This document shows, one piece after another, positions 17,607 to 26,343 of a stretch of DNA of 64,000 nt (its first letter is position 1; every line of letters begins with the position of its first letter). The DNA comes from a virus. Below the pieces are notes generated by a model. The model worked only from the letters and a program-made list of their open reading frames with translations. It was not told where the DNA came from and did no database searches. Where the stretch lies: positions 1 through 64,000 of IMG/VR virus record IMGVR_UViG_3300031857_000135; one strand, written 5' to 3'. The position numbers were made by a program, and so were the translations under genes.

Positions 17607-19112
17607 ATGAAGAAAGTCGCTTCTCTCTGTAGAGCTATCGCAGGAACTATTAATCAAAGCGACTTTGAGCGCTTCGAAGAGGAGTTCCGGCACCCTGAAA
17701 TAAGAAGAATGATTGAAAAAAACGCATCAGTAGTAGAAGGTCTGCAGAATCTTACTGCTGAGCCGATCGTACCTTTTGGGCGTATGGCAAAAGTTGCCTC
17801 TTTGCGGTTTCGTCCCGGGATCGATGTAGTTCAGGTTCGTCCTTCTGGGTATGGTTACACCATCAAAGTATCGGCCGCTCCGGCAAATATGGCTCCGCAG
17901 GAGGCACAGGTCTCCGCACCGCAAGCACAGCAGGCGTTGCCGCCTGAAATGCTACAAGCCGCAGATCAGCAGGGCGCTGCCACCGTTACGGGTGTTCAAG
18001 CACAGCCCGATCCTATGGCGGAGCAGATGCTTCCGGTAAGTGCGTTTGGTATCTACAAGGTGACCAACGCTGAGACTGGAAAGCAAATGGTTGGTTATGT
18101 TATCCCCGGTCTTTTTGATCCTATTCAGGGTACTCAGACCTCAATGGCGCTGTTTACGAACGGCGCTTCATACTCAGTGCAGCCAGGCATCTCAGGCTCA
18201 CTTGTAGGCGTGAACCACAACCTCCCGATTCCAGAGAATCCTGATATCCGCGGCCTTGGTGTCTTTGTAAAGACGAATGGCAAGGCCATCATGTGTACCG
18301 TGCCCTTCAACATCATCACCAAGGTGCAGGTGCAAGGAAACGGATACTTCGCTGCGCAAGATATGAACGGAACAGATTTACGAATCATCCCCTCTGAAGG
18401 TCTTCAGCGTCCTGTGGCGTCGTCGACAACCGACATCGCCATTCCGGCTGATTTTAAGTTCATGCCACTTGAGAATCCGGTACAGCTGGCAGCCGGCAAC
18501 GAGCTGATGAAGGCTGCGCAGGCGAACGCATATGAGACGATGGCCGAAATTCGGGCATGGGAGGGAGGTTGTCGGCTCAGTGGCCCGGTCTTCGAGAAGA
18601 TCGGATCAGGAGAGCACTCTTGGGCAGACGGAGTGTTCTGGCTAGCTGCGGCTGGCATGCCTCAGAATCTCAGCGCTGCGTGTCTCGAGAAGGCTGCCTC
18701 AGATGGCAAGCCACTTCGGATGTTCAACCTTCGTCCGCTATCAACTCGCGAAGAGGCGTATGAGGGAGCGCTAAAAGAAGCCGCTGTGGACATGCTTGAC
18801 ACGGAGCTGCCCAAGCGCGTCAACCTGCTTAAGGAGATCTCTGCTATCACCTTCGACAAGAAGGCATCCGCGCTTGTGGATACAGCCTCAGTTGATGCTG
18901 TGCTGGCGTTGAACTTCCTCAATCCAGAGAACGTCGAGACCTTCATCGAGTTCCTTCCGCAGCTCGAGGAGGCGTCTGCCAAACTTGCGAGTGTCACACT
19001 TGCCGCACAGCTGGGACTTCAGAGCATTCCCAAGACTGCTGCTGTGCGTGCGATGTTTGCCCTCGAGGACGTGATCACTGGGTTAAAGAGTCTCAAATCC
19101 TACCAGGTGTGA
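17607..19112 (+). CDS. Putative virion protein with multiple K-x-A motifs (501 residues)
   Basis: Starts MKKVASLCRAIAG, so a K-x-A-S motif sits at residues 3-6; others follow (KNAS, KVAS, KAAS, KKAS, KLAS, KTAA). After a Gln/Ala/Pro-rich linker near 90-130 there is a beta-rich central domain (about 140-290, FGIYKVTNAETGKQMVGYVIPGLFD...VFVKTNGKAIMCTVPFNIITKV). The C-terminal part is helical. ATG follows GAGG. No family is recognised. The size, strong expression-type codon use in its second half and position among head genes argue for a structural component. Confidence 0.6.
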   Translation: MKKVASLCRAIAGTINQSDFERFEEEFRHPEIRRMIEKNASVVEGLQNLTAEPIVPFGRMAKVASLRFRPGIDVVQVRPSGYGYTIKVSAAPANMAPQEAQVSAPQAQQALPPEMLQAADQQGAATVTGVQAQPDPMAEQMLPVSAFGIYKVTNAETGKQMVGYVIPGLFDPIQGTQTSMALFTNGASYSVQPGISGSLVGVNHNLPIPENPDIRGLGVFVKTNGKAIMCTVPFNIITKVQVQGNGYFAAQDMNGTDLRIIPSEGLQRPVASSTTDIAIPADFKFMPLENPVQLAAGNELMKAAQANAYETMAEIRAWEGGCRLSGPVFEKIGSGEHSWADGVFWLAAAGMPQNLSAACLEKAASDGKPLRMFNLRPLSTREEAYEGALKEAAVDMLDTELPKRVNLLKEISAITFDKKASALVDTASVDAVLALNFLNPENVETFIEFLPQLEEASAKLASVTLAAQLGLQSIPKTAAVRAMFALEDVITGLKSLKSYQV

Positions 19113-19113
19113 T

Positions 19114-19977
19114 TTGGCTCATCCCGCTGAATTCTTTGTAAAATATCTCCTCGTCGTCGGTTCAGCGCTCAACCACGACGAGGTTAATACTAATTTACAA
19201 ATTTATGGCCTATCAGAAATCTCTGAAGTAGATCTTGAACGATGTAAATCGGACGTAGCAAAGTTGCCCACTGACTTCAGGCCGTGGGACTCGAAACACA
19301 GACCTACGGTATCTTGGCTTAGAAAGAAGAAACTTTATTCATTAGTATTTCCAGATAAGCATACGGAGGAGATGCGGGAGAAGATCCTCCTGTCTCCGGT
19401 AAACAGGGAGCGAGTAGAGACCTTCATTCTGGGAGGAGTTCCATTCTTCGACATCTCGAATCAAATGCGGGAGCTTGGAACGGAGTTATCTGAGCTCGCC
19501 ATTGCGGAGTTCAGGCACTACTTCTGGAACTCGGACATCATGGGGATCGGTGACTGGTCGACCTACTTGGATAGAGACTCGAGTACCAGAACTTCTCCAC
19601 TTAAAAATGCGTATCAGCTTGCTGTCCGCGCTGGGCCCGAGGCTACCTCCTATCGACTTGGAATTCGGAGGGAGCTGGACGGCAAGAAGATCATGATGGA
19701 AGTCAGGTCAGAGCTGTACCACACCTTCCTCGAGACGCGGACTCTTCCGCTCTCTGATAAGAAGGTTGAGATGCTTGGAAATCTTGCCCGAGGACTTGCG
19801 CGAATTGACGAGCGAGTGCAGGCGGGAGATACTGCGCTTCAGGAAACTCTGAAGAAGTTTGAGAAGTTCAAGGTTCTTCATGGTAAGCAGAAGGTCCCGA
19901 GCTTAGTAGATCTTGCGCCTACGGGATCCATCAGCAATCGGACTCGCGACGAGATCATCCAGACTACGAGGAAATGA
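19114..19977 (+). CDS. Hypothetical protein, TTG start
   Basis: 287 residues beginning at TTG 1 bp after the previous stop; the frame is open and tightly fitted between neighbours. The sequence is helical and charged. A segment near 110-150 (FFDISNQMRELGTELSELAIAEFRHYFWN) could be a helix-turn-helix-like or protein-contact region. It lies in the operon that ends shortly before terL, so a packaging or DNA-binding role (for example a small-terminase function) is possible, but nothing in the sequence proves it. Confidence 0.5.
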   Translation: MAHPAEFFVKYLLVVGSALNHDEVNTNLQIYGLSEISEVDLERCKSDVAKLPTDFRPWDSKHRPTVSWLRKKKLYSLVFPDKHTEEMREKILLSPVNRERVETFILGGVPFFDISNQMRELGTELSELAIAEFRHYFWNSDIMGIGDWSTYLDRDSSTRTSPLKNAYQLAVRAGPEATSYRLGIRRELDGKKIMMEVRSELYHTFLETRTLPLSDKKVEMLGNLARGLARIDERVQAGDTALQETLKKFEKFKVLHGKQKVPSLVDLAPTGSISNRTRDEIIQTTRK

Positions 19978-20555
19978 TGCCTGCACTACGTTCAAAGACC
20001 GTTCGTGATGAAAATGCAATGATCGCATTTCTTCAAGAAGAGAATGTGCCGGGACTCGTAGGTGGTCCTGATTATACTGTTAATTCTTCTGGTTGGATTT
20101 CAATCTTCTGCAATGATGCCCATCAGGATCGGGGGACTACTCCCATCTACGGAGCTCCTACAGGAGCCGCTGCGGACCAGGCCTCCTACACGGCTGCTCT
20201 GGCAGCCGGGCACTACAGCACTGCAATCAATGTCGCTAACGCTTCCAAGATTATTATTGGAATTGAGGTCATCAATGCTGCCAGTAGTAAGGCCTTGCAT
20301 CTAAATCTGAGATTGTCCAATCTCGGCGATCCAAGCCTCACTACGGCAGCCCACTGGTTTAGGCAGTTAGTAGCGCCTAATTACTCCTCTTCGAAATACG
20401 ATGCAGATGTTGCTGAGTATGTATTCAAACATCAGCTACTTACGGCGGGCGCTAAGTACACTCTCGAGCTTCCTGTTGCCGCGAACTGGGCAAATATTGT
20501 ACTTCACAACACCGACGCCGCCGCTCGGTTTAAGATTTACGCGGATATCGGATGA
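19974..20555 (+). CDS. Beta-rich hypothetical, possible decoration or tail protein
   Basis: 193 residues; the ATG overlaps the previous stop (ATGATG). The first 40 residues are helical and the rest reads as alternating short strands rich in Ala, Asn, Thr and Ile (SKIIIGIEVINAASSKALHLNLRLSNLG...KYTLELPVAANWANIVLHN), typical of compact beta-sandwich surface proteins. There are no cysteine or lysine-alanine motifs. A capsid-decoration or tail-accessory role is a guess from composition and context. Confidence 0.5.
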   Translation: MMPALRSKTVRDENAMIAFLQEENVPGLVGGPDYTVNSSGWISIFCNDAHQDRGTTPIYGAPTGAAADQASYTAALAAGHYSTAINVANASKIIIGIEVINAASSKALHLNLRLSNLGDPSLTTAAHWFRQLVAPNYSSSKYDADVAEYVFKHQLLTAGAKYTLELPVAANWANIVLHNTDAAARFKIYADIG

Positions 20556-20908
20556 CTCCCGCCTTCATGGCTGACCCCAGCCGCACAACTGTAAACGAGG
20601 CGGAGCTGATCTCGGTTCCCCCTCGTGCAGAGTACCGCGGCAAGAAGTTTCGTGCTGAGATCATCAGAAAGGGAGATGATCTCATCTACCAATTCTTCAA
20701 AGTTCGGCACTCCGACTTTCAGACTCTCCTTGCAGAGATCATCGAAGTACACTTCGGAAAGACGGATGACTTCAGTGCTGCATATGTCCCGGAACTTGAG
20801 TCCCTTGCGATTCGGGCAAAGGGTGTGTGCGGCTCTCCCTTCTTCAACTACCTGCACTACACCGAGAAGTTTCTTGGGCTGGTAGATAGGTGCCTTCAGG
20901 AATCCTGA
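20552..20908 (+). CDS. Hypothetical small protein
   Basis: 118 residues, with an ATGA overlap with the gene before it. A start at the ATG at 20567 is also possible. It is a mixed alpha/beta, soluble-looking protein (GKKFRAEIIRKGDDLIYQFFKVRHSDFQ). Two cysteines near the C-terminus do not form an obvious site. It is the last gene of this plus-strand run and converges, with a 13 bp overlap, on the minus-strand gene at 20896-21135. Not recognised. Confidence 0.5.
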   Translation: MTPAFMADPSRTTVNEAELISVPPRAEYRGKKFRAEIIRKGDDLIYQFFKVRHSDFQTLLAEIIEVHFGKTDDFSAAYVPELESLAIRAKGVCGSPFFNYLHYTEKFLGLVDRCLQES

Positions 20909-21135
20909 AATGGGTCGTTCTCACGAATCGGACCCAGCCCTTTAATTAAAATAATTGCCTTAAAGTCCCACTTCTCCCAGTGGGACTTCTTGTATACAGC
21001 ATCATTGGCGTCACACCAGGTCTTTAAAAGGGACCTAAAAAAAGGAACTTCTTCCTTTTTTATGTGGCGCACCAGCCGCAGGTGGAACACCCACTTGAGG
21101 GGATCCACCTGCGGCAACAAATCCCACCCGTACAT
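20896..21135 (-). CDS. Hypothetical protein, basic and Trp-rich
   Basis: 79 residues from the ATG at 21135, 28 bp after the stop of the upstream gene. A longer version from 21228 would overlap that gene by 65 bp and is less likely. The chain has many Trp and Lys residues (WEKWDFKAIILIKGLGPI). It converges on the plus-strand gene ending at 20908. The family is unknown, and the exact start is uncertain because the nearest GGAG elements are either too close or too far. Confidence 0.45.
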   Translation of the reverse strand: MYGWDLLPQVDPLKWVFHLRLVRHIKKEEVPFFRSLLKTWCDANDAVYKKSHWEKWDFKAIILIKGLGPIRENDPFQDS

Positions 21136-21163
21136 GTCTCCGAGTAGGCTCCGCTCGAAGCTC

Positions 21164-21721
21164 TTAGCTGCGAGCGGTACCCATCTGAGGCTCAGTGGCG
21201 GGCTCTGCGGTGAAGTAGTATCGGCCATTGGCCGACACCTTAACCTGCCACACCGAGCGCAAGGGATGGACCTCCTGCAGGTTGTTCATCGTCTCCGCGA
21301 TGTACGCGGAGAGCATGGCCTCCTCGGTCTCACCCTCAACCTTCTCCATCTCCTCGAAGGGGAGGGTGTGCGTGAGCACCGGGACGTTCACGCTGCCCTG
21401 GTCGCTGGCCATGTCCAGCCACGCCCAGGCGCGGAGACCGAACCATCGGTCCACCGTGACCGAGTGGCCCGCGATTCGCCCGGTGTTCTCGCTCCCCCGT
21501 ATGTTGAGCTTTATGTCTCTGTTGCCGGTAAGTGAGACCCGCTCACCGAAGCGGTTCTTGTGCCGCTCGAGGTACCGCGCAATCTCGGAGGGATCCTCCG
21601 AGACGATCCGAATGGCTGTGGTCACCTTCATCTCCACGCTGTCGAGGAGATGGACAATGAGGGCAAGCTCTTGGCTGCCCCGAATCTGACGAACATCATA
21701 TCCACAAACAATCGTCGCCAT
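21164..21721 (-). CDS. Hypothetical protein divergent from terL
   Basis: 185 residues. It starts MATIVCGYDVRQIRG, with strand-helix alternation throughout (ELALIVHLLDSVEMKVTTAIRIVSED...). The C-terminal part is acidic, then ends with a short basic strand (WQVKVSANGRYYFTAEP). No catalytic motif is visible. The coding strand is GC-rich with C or G at third positions, unlike the terminase next door. It shares a 54 bp divergent control region with terL that contains a perfect dyad. Confidence 0.5.
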   Translation of the reverse strand: MATIVCGYDVRQIRGSQELALIVHLLDSVEMKVTTAIRIVSEDPSEIARYLERHKNRFGERVSLTGNRDIKLNIRGSENTGRIAGHSVTVDRWFGLRAWAWLDMASDQGSVNVPVLTHTLPFEEMEKVEGETEEAMLSAYIAETMNNLQEVHPLRSVWQVKVSANGRYYFTAEPATEPQMGTARS

Positions 21722-21733
21722 CTGTGACTCCTG

Positions 21734-21754
21734 TTATGCTCATCGTGAGCATAA
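21734..21754. promoter_or_regulatory. 9 bp perfect dyad (operator-like) between divergent genes
   Basis: TTATGCTCA, 3 bases, TGAGCATAA: a perfect inverted repeat in the 54 bp gap between the minus gene ending its leader at 21721 and terL at 21776. The left arm contains TGTTATGCT, which also resembles an extended -10 element. The TTATGAC element follows at 21760-21766, directly before the terL ribosome site. The layout fits a repressor site or a leader hairpin controlling terL; nothing in the sequence says which. Confidence 0.5.
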
Positions 21755-21775
21755 AACTCTTATGACGAGGATTCT

Positions 21776-23500
21776 ATGAGTTTTTCCGACCCCCTTTCCG
21801 GTCCCTGGGACTACACTCCCCCCAGAGGAGATGCTGTTCGTGTTACGGAGGAGGATTTACGAAATGCACAAATTCCATTAACTCCTTCTCAATTTATTGA
21901 AACGACGATGATGATGCCGAACCCCCATACTCGGCAGCTGGAAAACTTCTCTTTTGCGGAAAGAAACTACCTAAGAGATATCTACGATATACGAGCACCT
22001 CGAGTTCTTTTAATGTGTGGAAGACAGGTTGAAAAAAGTACTACATTAGGAAATAAGACACTCTCCTATGCCTGCTTGATTCCACACTTCCGTATTCTGT
22101 ACGTTTCTCCTTCCAGTCAGCAGACCAAGGAGTTTTCTAAGACTCGCCTCAAGGAGCCTCTTGAGACCTGTCCAGATTTAAAAACTTGGTTTCCACAGCA
22201 CTTAACTGATAACGTGTTTGAAAAGAAGGCCATTAATCGAAGTGAAATCAAACTTCGGTATGCTTTCTTAAATGCTGACAGATGCCGTGGGTTGTCAGCA
22301 GATCTTATCTGTATGGATGAGTTCCAAGATCTTCTGTTAGATAACATCCCTGTTATTGAAGAGGCGGCCTCTCATAGTCCTTTTAAGTGGTTTATTTACA
22401 GTGGAACTCCAAAGAGCCTTGACAACCCCATTCAGGTCTACTGGGATGCGTACTCAACTCAAAATGAGTGGGCGGTTCCTTGTGACCGGCACGGTCTCCC
22501 CAATAATCCAGGATCGTGGCACTGGAACATACTCGGAGAAAAGAACATCGGAATTAAAGGGCTATCCTGCGACAAGTGTGGAGAGCTGATTAAGCCTGAT
22601 CACCCACTGGCTCAGTGGGTTCGAACTGGAAATCCAAATCCGAAGTTCGATACCTTTGAAGGCTTTCGGATTCCGCAGCTGATGGTTCCTTGGCTCGAGT
22701 GGAGCAACATCCTTACCAAGTACAACCAGTACCCTCGAGCCAAGTTCTACAACGAGGTTTTAGGTGCCAGTTTTGACTCTGGCCAAAGACCTCTTACGCA
22801 GAGCGATGTACTCGCGAACTGCGATTCTGAGTTCTCTTTTAAAGCAGATAAGCTAAAAGAAGTATTTCCTAAACTGAGAGGAAAGCAGGTATACGCCGGT
22901 ATTGACTGGGGACAGGATTCAAATAACTCGTACACAATTCTCATGATTGGGGCTTACATAGATGGTTTCTTCAAGATCATCTTTGCCCACAGATTCTCTG
23001 GCGCAGAAGCAGAACCTAAAGAACAGATTACCAAGATTAAGAAGCTACTGGCAGCGTTCGAAGTCACTCGCGTAGGTGTGGACTACGGTGGTGGGTATTG
23101 GCCGAACGACGAACTTCTACGGCTATACGGTAGCCAGAAGATCGTGCGGTATCAGTATTCTACGCCTCAAACTTTGATGAAGTTTGATGCCGCGAAGGGA
23201 CGCTTTCTCATTCATCGATCTGAGGTAATGAGCGCGGTATTTAATGCGATCAAGCGCAGAACTGTTTTCAGATTTCCGAAGTGGTCGGAATTTGGAAACC
23301 CATTCGGCTCTGACATGTTATCCATCTTCTCCGAGTACAATGAGCGTACTCGGATGACGGAATATAAAAAGTCTCCTAATACCACAGATGACAGTTTTCA
23401 CGCACTACTACTTTGTTTTATCGTTTCAATGATCGATAATCCGCGCCCAGATATTATTGTTCCAAGTGCTAAAATTGATCGCGAACTGGACGTAGACTGA
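21776..23500 (+). CDS. terL: Terminase large subunit
   Basis: 574 residues: the packaging motor ATPase with a nuclease domain. Walker A is CGRQVEKST at about 81-89 and Walker B LICMDE is at about 177-182. A coupling motif (YSGTPKS) lies near 222. The C-terminal RNase H-like nuclease shows acidic strand ends at AGIDWGQDS (near 377), VGVDYGGG (near 435) and TDDSFHA (near 549). A Cys/His module (CDRHG...CDKCGEL, about 238-272) is inserted between ATPase and nuclease domains. The P-loop has Glu where Gly is common (RQVEKST). GAGG 5 bases upstream sets the start. Confidence 0.93.
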   Translation: MSFSDPLSGPWDYTPPRGDAVRVTEEDLRNAQIPLTPSQFIETTMMMPNPHTRQLENFSFAERNYLRDIYDIRAPRVLLMCGRQVEKSTTLGNKTLSYACLIPHFRILYVSPSSQQTKEFSKTRLKEPLETCPDLKTWFPQHLTDNVFEKKAINRSEIKLRYAFLNADRCRGLSADLICMDEFQDLLLDNIPVIEEAASHSPFKWFIYSGTPKSLDNPIQVYWDAYSTQNEWAVPCDRHGLPNNPGSWHWNILGEKNIGIKGLSCDKCGELIKPDHPLAQWVRTGNPNPKFDTFEGFRIPQLMVPWLEWSNILTKYNQYPRAKFYNEVLGASFDSGQRPLTQSDVLANCDSEFSFKADKLKEVFPKLRGKQVYAGIDWGQDSNNSYTILMIGAYIDGFFKIIFAHRFSGAEAEPKEQITKIKKLLAAFEVTRVGVDYGGGYWPNDELLRLYGSQKIVRYQYSTPQTLMKFDAAKGRFLIHRSEVMSAVFNAIKRRTVFRFPKWSEFGNPFGSDMLSIFSEYNERTRMTEYKKSPNTTDDSFHALLLCFIVSMIDNPRPDIIVPSAKIDRELDVD

Positions 23501-23523
23501 CGCCCCCATTACTGGGGGCGTCA
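23498..23523 (+). terminator. Terminator hairpin after terL
   Basis: A perfect 11 bp stem, TGACGCCCCCA / TGGGGGCGTCA, with a 4-base loop. It includes the terL stop codon and is followed by a short T-containing stretch (GTCTT). It separates terL from the convergent gene ending at 23537 and could work in both directions. Confidence 0.75.
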
Positions 23524-23536
23524 GTCTTATCCGTAA

Positions 23537-24016
23537 TCAGCCAGTCTTACGAACTTTTCGCTGTTCGGCGCTGGCCACCATCTCCTCAACGTGGTTGAGG
23601 AGTTCCATTTGGACCTCGGGGTCCGCATCCAGCATCTTCTGCCGGAGGATCAGGGCCTCCTGTTCATCATCGATGAACAGGTTGTCCGCGATCAGGGTCC
23701 CGACGAACCCGACCGCAACCGCGCCCCCGACCGCGACCGGCATATTGTTGTTGATAAGCTCGACGCCGCCGTAGTGGCCGGCGGCCCAGGTGCCGGCGCC
23801 AACACCAGCACCAACACCAAGGCGCTTGCCATTGCGCCCGAGGCCTACGGTCTCCTCTAAGAAGTAGGAGGTTTTGGTGTAAGCGTTCATCTCGTTCTTG
23901 CTCTTGCTCATTGCGTTCTCCGTGTCCATACAGGTTGCATCTTTCTGCTGGCTCATATTCTCCGCCGGTACGTCAACCGGCGGACTGACCCTACGCGGGG
24001 GCTTTCTTTTTGTCAT
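23537..24016 (-). CDS. Glycine-zipper membrane protein candidate
   Basis: 159 residues. The start at 24016 has a strong GGGAGGC site 6 bases upstream. The N-terminal third is polar with many Met and Lys residues. Residues about 58-110 are hydrophobic and Gly-rich (GLGRNGKRLGVGAGVGAGTWAAGHYGG, then PVAVGGAVAVGFVGTLIADNLF), enough for two membrane passes of glycine-zipper type. The C-terminus is acidic then basic. It lies on the minus strand between terL and the structural block. A holin-like or inner-membrane effector role is possible but unproven. Confidence 0.5.
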   Translation of the reverse strand: MTKRKPPRRVSPPVDVPAENMSQQKDATCMDTENAMSKSKNEMNAYTKTSYFLEETVGLGRNGKRLGVGAGVGAGTWAAGHYGGVELINNNMPVAVGGAVAVGFVGTLIADNLFIDDEQEALILRQKMLDADPEVQMELLNHVEEMVASAEQRKVRKTG

Positions 24017-24051
24017 CTAACTGCCTCCCAGCAATTCAGTTATGACTATTT

Positions 24052-24723
24052 TTATGTATTTTTTATACGGTCTCTAATACCATCTAAGATCGTGTGTCCA
24101 TCCCTGAGTTCCGGGGGCAGTACTCCTCGAGCCTCGAGATAGATGAAGCACGAAATTCTGAACCTTCGACGGGAATCAGCAAGGATACGGTGTGTCTGTT
24201 GAGTCTCAAGGGAAGTCTTGTAATCATCACGTGCAACCACATCAGACACCATTCGTGAGCTCAGTCGAAGTAGTATCTTCCAAGAGTCTGAATTATTCGC
24301 TCTACAGAAGGTCTCCAGATCAGTCTCATCCATTCGGCCAAAGATCATCGACCAGTTCTCAAAGTCAGCGAGGGCGGTATCAGCAGCCGCTCGCTCGAGC
24401 TGCTTGTGCGCGGCATCCAGGAGACCCTTCGCGTATTCTGCCGTCATTCCAAGAGTTTCATTCTGCATGTCTAGAACACGCATCACGACAGACATCTGTG
24501 ACTCAAGTCTACGAACCTGCGCGCGAATTTGGCGAATCTCTGTATGTGAGACCCGAGGAAGTGCTCCCTCCTTCAGAAGCTCCTGTACCTCTTCCGGGTC
24601 TAATAGTGGTGTTCGAGAAAGCTTCTGACTTGTAAGTTGCCCATCCTTGATATACTTTCGGATCGACCGCTCGGTTTTGCCGAGTACGCGCGCAGCTTCC
24701 GTGACTGTCATTGTGTAGCGCAA
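24052..24723 (-). CDS. MerR/excisionase-type helix-turn-helix regulator candidate
   Basis: 223 residues, probably starting at TTG 24723 (AGGTG just upstream); the ATG at 24711 is the alternative. The N-terminal ~45 residues are a winged helix-turn-helix of the MerR/Xis kind (TVTEAARVLGKTERSIRKYIKDGQLTSQKL). A helical region near 65-110 (IRQIRAQVRRLESQMSVV) may dimerise. The C-terminal half is helical and unrecognised. It is divergent from the structural gene at 24734 with only 10 bp between starts, so it may control that operon and itself. Confidence 0.65.
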   Translation of the reverse strand: MRYTMTVTEAARVLGKTERSIRKYIKDGQLTSQKLSRTPLLDPEEVQELLKEGALPRVSHTEIRQIRAQVRRLESQMSVVMRVLDMQNETLGMTAEYAKGLLDAAHKQLERAAADTALADFENWSMIFGRMDETDLETFCRANNSDSWKILLRLSSRMVSDVVARDDYKTSLETQQTHRILADSRRRFRISCFIYLEARGVLPPELRDGHTILDGIRDRIKNT

Positions 24724-24733
24724 GGATCACCTC

Positions 24734-25795
24734 ATGTTTGGTGGGTCTATAACGAAGGAATATCTTCAGCAGATGGCACAAGCAGCCACTACTGATTTTC
24801 TTTCTAACGGGACGCCACTCACCGAGGCCGTTGTTAAGCAGGCCAGTGCTTGTGGGGCTAATCTCACTGCGGAGCACGTCCGTCGCATCTGCGAGATGAC
24901 CTATCACGACGCCTACGAGCGGATGCACAAGCAAGCATCCAGTGCCGATCGGTACATCGTGTTTGATCCTCCAGATGCAGCTATTGCTGCGGAAGTTCTA
25001 CAAGCTGAAAAGGTCGCTGCGGCCCCTAAGCGCACATCTTCTTTCGCTGGTGGGATTATGACAGAAAAGCACGCGTCTGCCGAAGTCCGAGCGCCTAAGT
25101 TTCGGCCAGCAAATGCGTTTGATCAGCTTGTAAAGCAAGCGTCGAACGACCACCTGTCTGAGTTCCAGGATGCGCAATCTCTGAGACGCCTGAAAAGCGT
25201 GCATGATGGAGTGAAGGAGGCTGCTACAGCTATCAAGGCTGATATCGAATCTCTGAATGGTGCTATCTTTACTACGCGACAGGAACTATCGAAAATCGCG
25301 TATGCCGAGTGTAAGAACGGTATTGCAGTCGAAGATGTCTTACACGCGTGTTTTTCTGGAACCGACTGGAATCAGACGACAGAGGCCACTGCCTCAAAGA
25401 TTGCCTCTGATCTTAGTGAGTTCCTGCTGAGAAAAGAGCAAAGAACGGCTGGCCTTCATCTCCAGAAAACAGCTTCGTTCGGGGATCTGAATCCTGACCA
25501 TCCTCTTCCTGCGACCTTCTCGAAGCTGGCAGCTCTCGAAGAGAAACACATTCATCTCGAGATCGCGCTGGGTCAAATGAATGCAGATGCAGAGCGGGTT
25601 GGGCAGGTTCTCCGAGAGATTCTATTCTCCGAAAAGACTGCCGGTGCCGGTTCTACTATGCGATCAGCGGGTCGTATGATTAAGGATGTCTCGAAGAAAT
25701 ACCCCAAAGCCGCCATTGCTTTAGGTGCTGGAACAGCTCTCGGACTGGGGCTTACGGCTGCAAACAAACTCAAGAATCGTGGAGAGTCCCAATGA
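24734..25795 (+). CDS. Putative internal virion protein rich in K-x-A motifs
   Basis: 353 residues. About ten copies of the K-x-A motif are spread over the chain (KQASAC, KQASSA, KVAAA, KHASAE, KQASND, KIAYA, KIASD, KTASFG, KLAAL, KTAGAG), the densest set in the window. The region around 25-75 (TPLTEAVVKQASACG...DRYIVFDPPDAA) looks like a compact conserved unit. The C-terminus is a Gly/Ala hydrophobic segment plus basic tail (AIALGAGTALGLGLTAANKLKNRG). A scaffold or core protein cut during maturation, or a packaged ejection protein, would fit; neither is proven. Confidence 0.6.
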   Translation: MFGGSITKEYLQQMAQAATTDFLSNGTPLTEAVVKQASACGANLTAEHVRRICEMTYHDAYERMHKQASSADRYIVFDPPDAAIAAEVLQAEKVAAAPKRTSSFAGGIMTEKHASAEVRAPKFRPANAFDQLVKQASNDHLSEFQDAQSLRRLKSVHDGVKEAATAIKADIESLNGAIFTTRQELSKIAYAECKNGIAVEDVLHACFSGTDWNQTTEATASKIASDLSEFLLRKEQRTAGLHLQKTASFGDLNPDHPLPATFSKLAALEEKHIHLEIALGQMNADAERVGQVLREILFSEKTAGAGSTMRSAGRMIKDVSKKYPKAAIALGAGTALGLGLTAANKLKNRGESQ

Positions 25796-26343
25796 AGGTC
25801 CAGGTTCCTGCAGAGGCATATACTGCATTTGCTCGTGGCGAGATCTCTGAGTCCGAACTACTCGATCTTGAGAAACTTGCGTCGGATCTAAACAAGCAGG
25901 CGGGAATCAGCATCACTCCTGGGACAGCAGCAGGATTAGCCGGACTAACAGTTGCGGCCCCGATGCTCGCATACGCAGGTGCACAGATTCCTCAAACTAT
26001 TGAAGGCGGGCTTCAGGCAATTACCTTCAATCGGGACTTGCGCAGAGTTGTCCAAGTAAATCCGCAATTGGGTAATCCTAGTGATCCCAATCTTCGTATG
26101 GCCTTTAAGACACTAAGAACTACAAATCCCGAATATGCCGCAGACCCACTGATTGCAGGCACCATTCTGGACATGGTTATGACCAACCGTATGAATCCGG
26201 ATGACCCGACTAGCGCTCCCAGATTTGATCCCGCGCTTCTTCAGTCGATTCAGGGTCGAAAGACCACCGCACGCGACGTTGCCACGGCAGAAGGCGCTAA
26301 GGCTTCTGTGGGCCCTGTGGCCAAGTCCCTCCTTGAGGGCTGA
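25792..26343 (+). CDS. Putative virion protein with N-terminal tag and hydrophobic segment
   Basis: 183 residues, with an ATGA overlap with the gene before it. Residues 1-38 are an acidic helical leader holding two tag motifs (KLASD and KQAGIS). A hydrophobic Gly/Ala stretch follows at about 42-65 (TAAGLAGLTVAAPMLAYAGAQIP). The remainder is polar with Asn-Pro-rich loops (MNPDDPTSAPRFDP). The stop overlaps the start of the protease candidate (TGATG), so it belongs to the head-assembly operon. No family is recognised. Confidence 0.55.
   Translation: MKVQVPAEAYTAFARGEISESELLDLEKLASDLNKQAGISITPGTAAGLAGLTVAAPMLAYAGAQIPQTIEGGLQAITFNRDLRRVVQVNPQLGNPSDPNLRMAFKTLRTTNPEYAADPLIAGTILDMVMTNRMNPDDPTSAPRFDPALLQSIQGRKTTARDVATAEGAKASVGPVAKSLLEG

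Noticed and set aside
20909-20937. Imperfect hairpin with TGGGTC/GACCCA arms as a terminator
   Set aside because: The stem is short with bulges and lies within the minus-strand gene; no T-run follows.
21228-21689. 153-codon plus-strand frame opposite the gene at 21164-21721
   Set aside because: The minus-strand reading fits the divergent layout with terL; the plus frame is basic and Ser-rich without start signal.
24040-24046. Fifth TTATGAC element
   Set aside because: It points away from both flanking minus-strand genes and no plus-strand gene follows, so it was not counted as a promoter.
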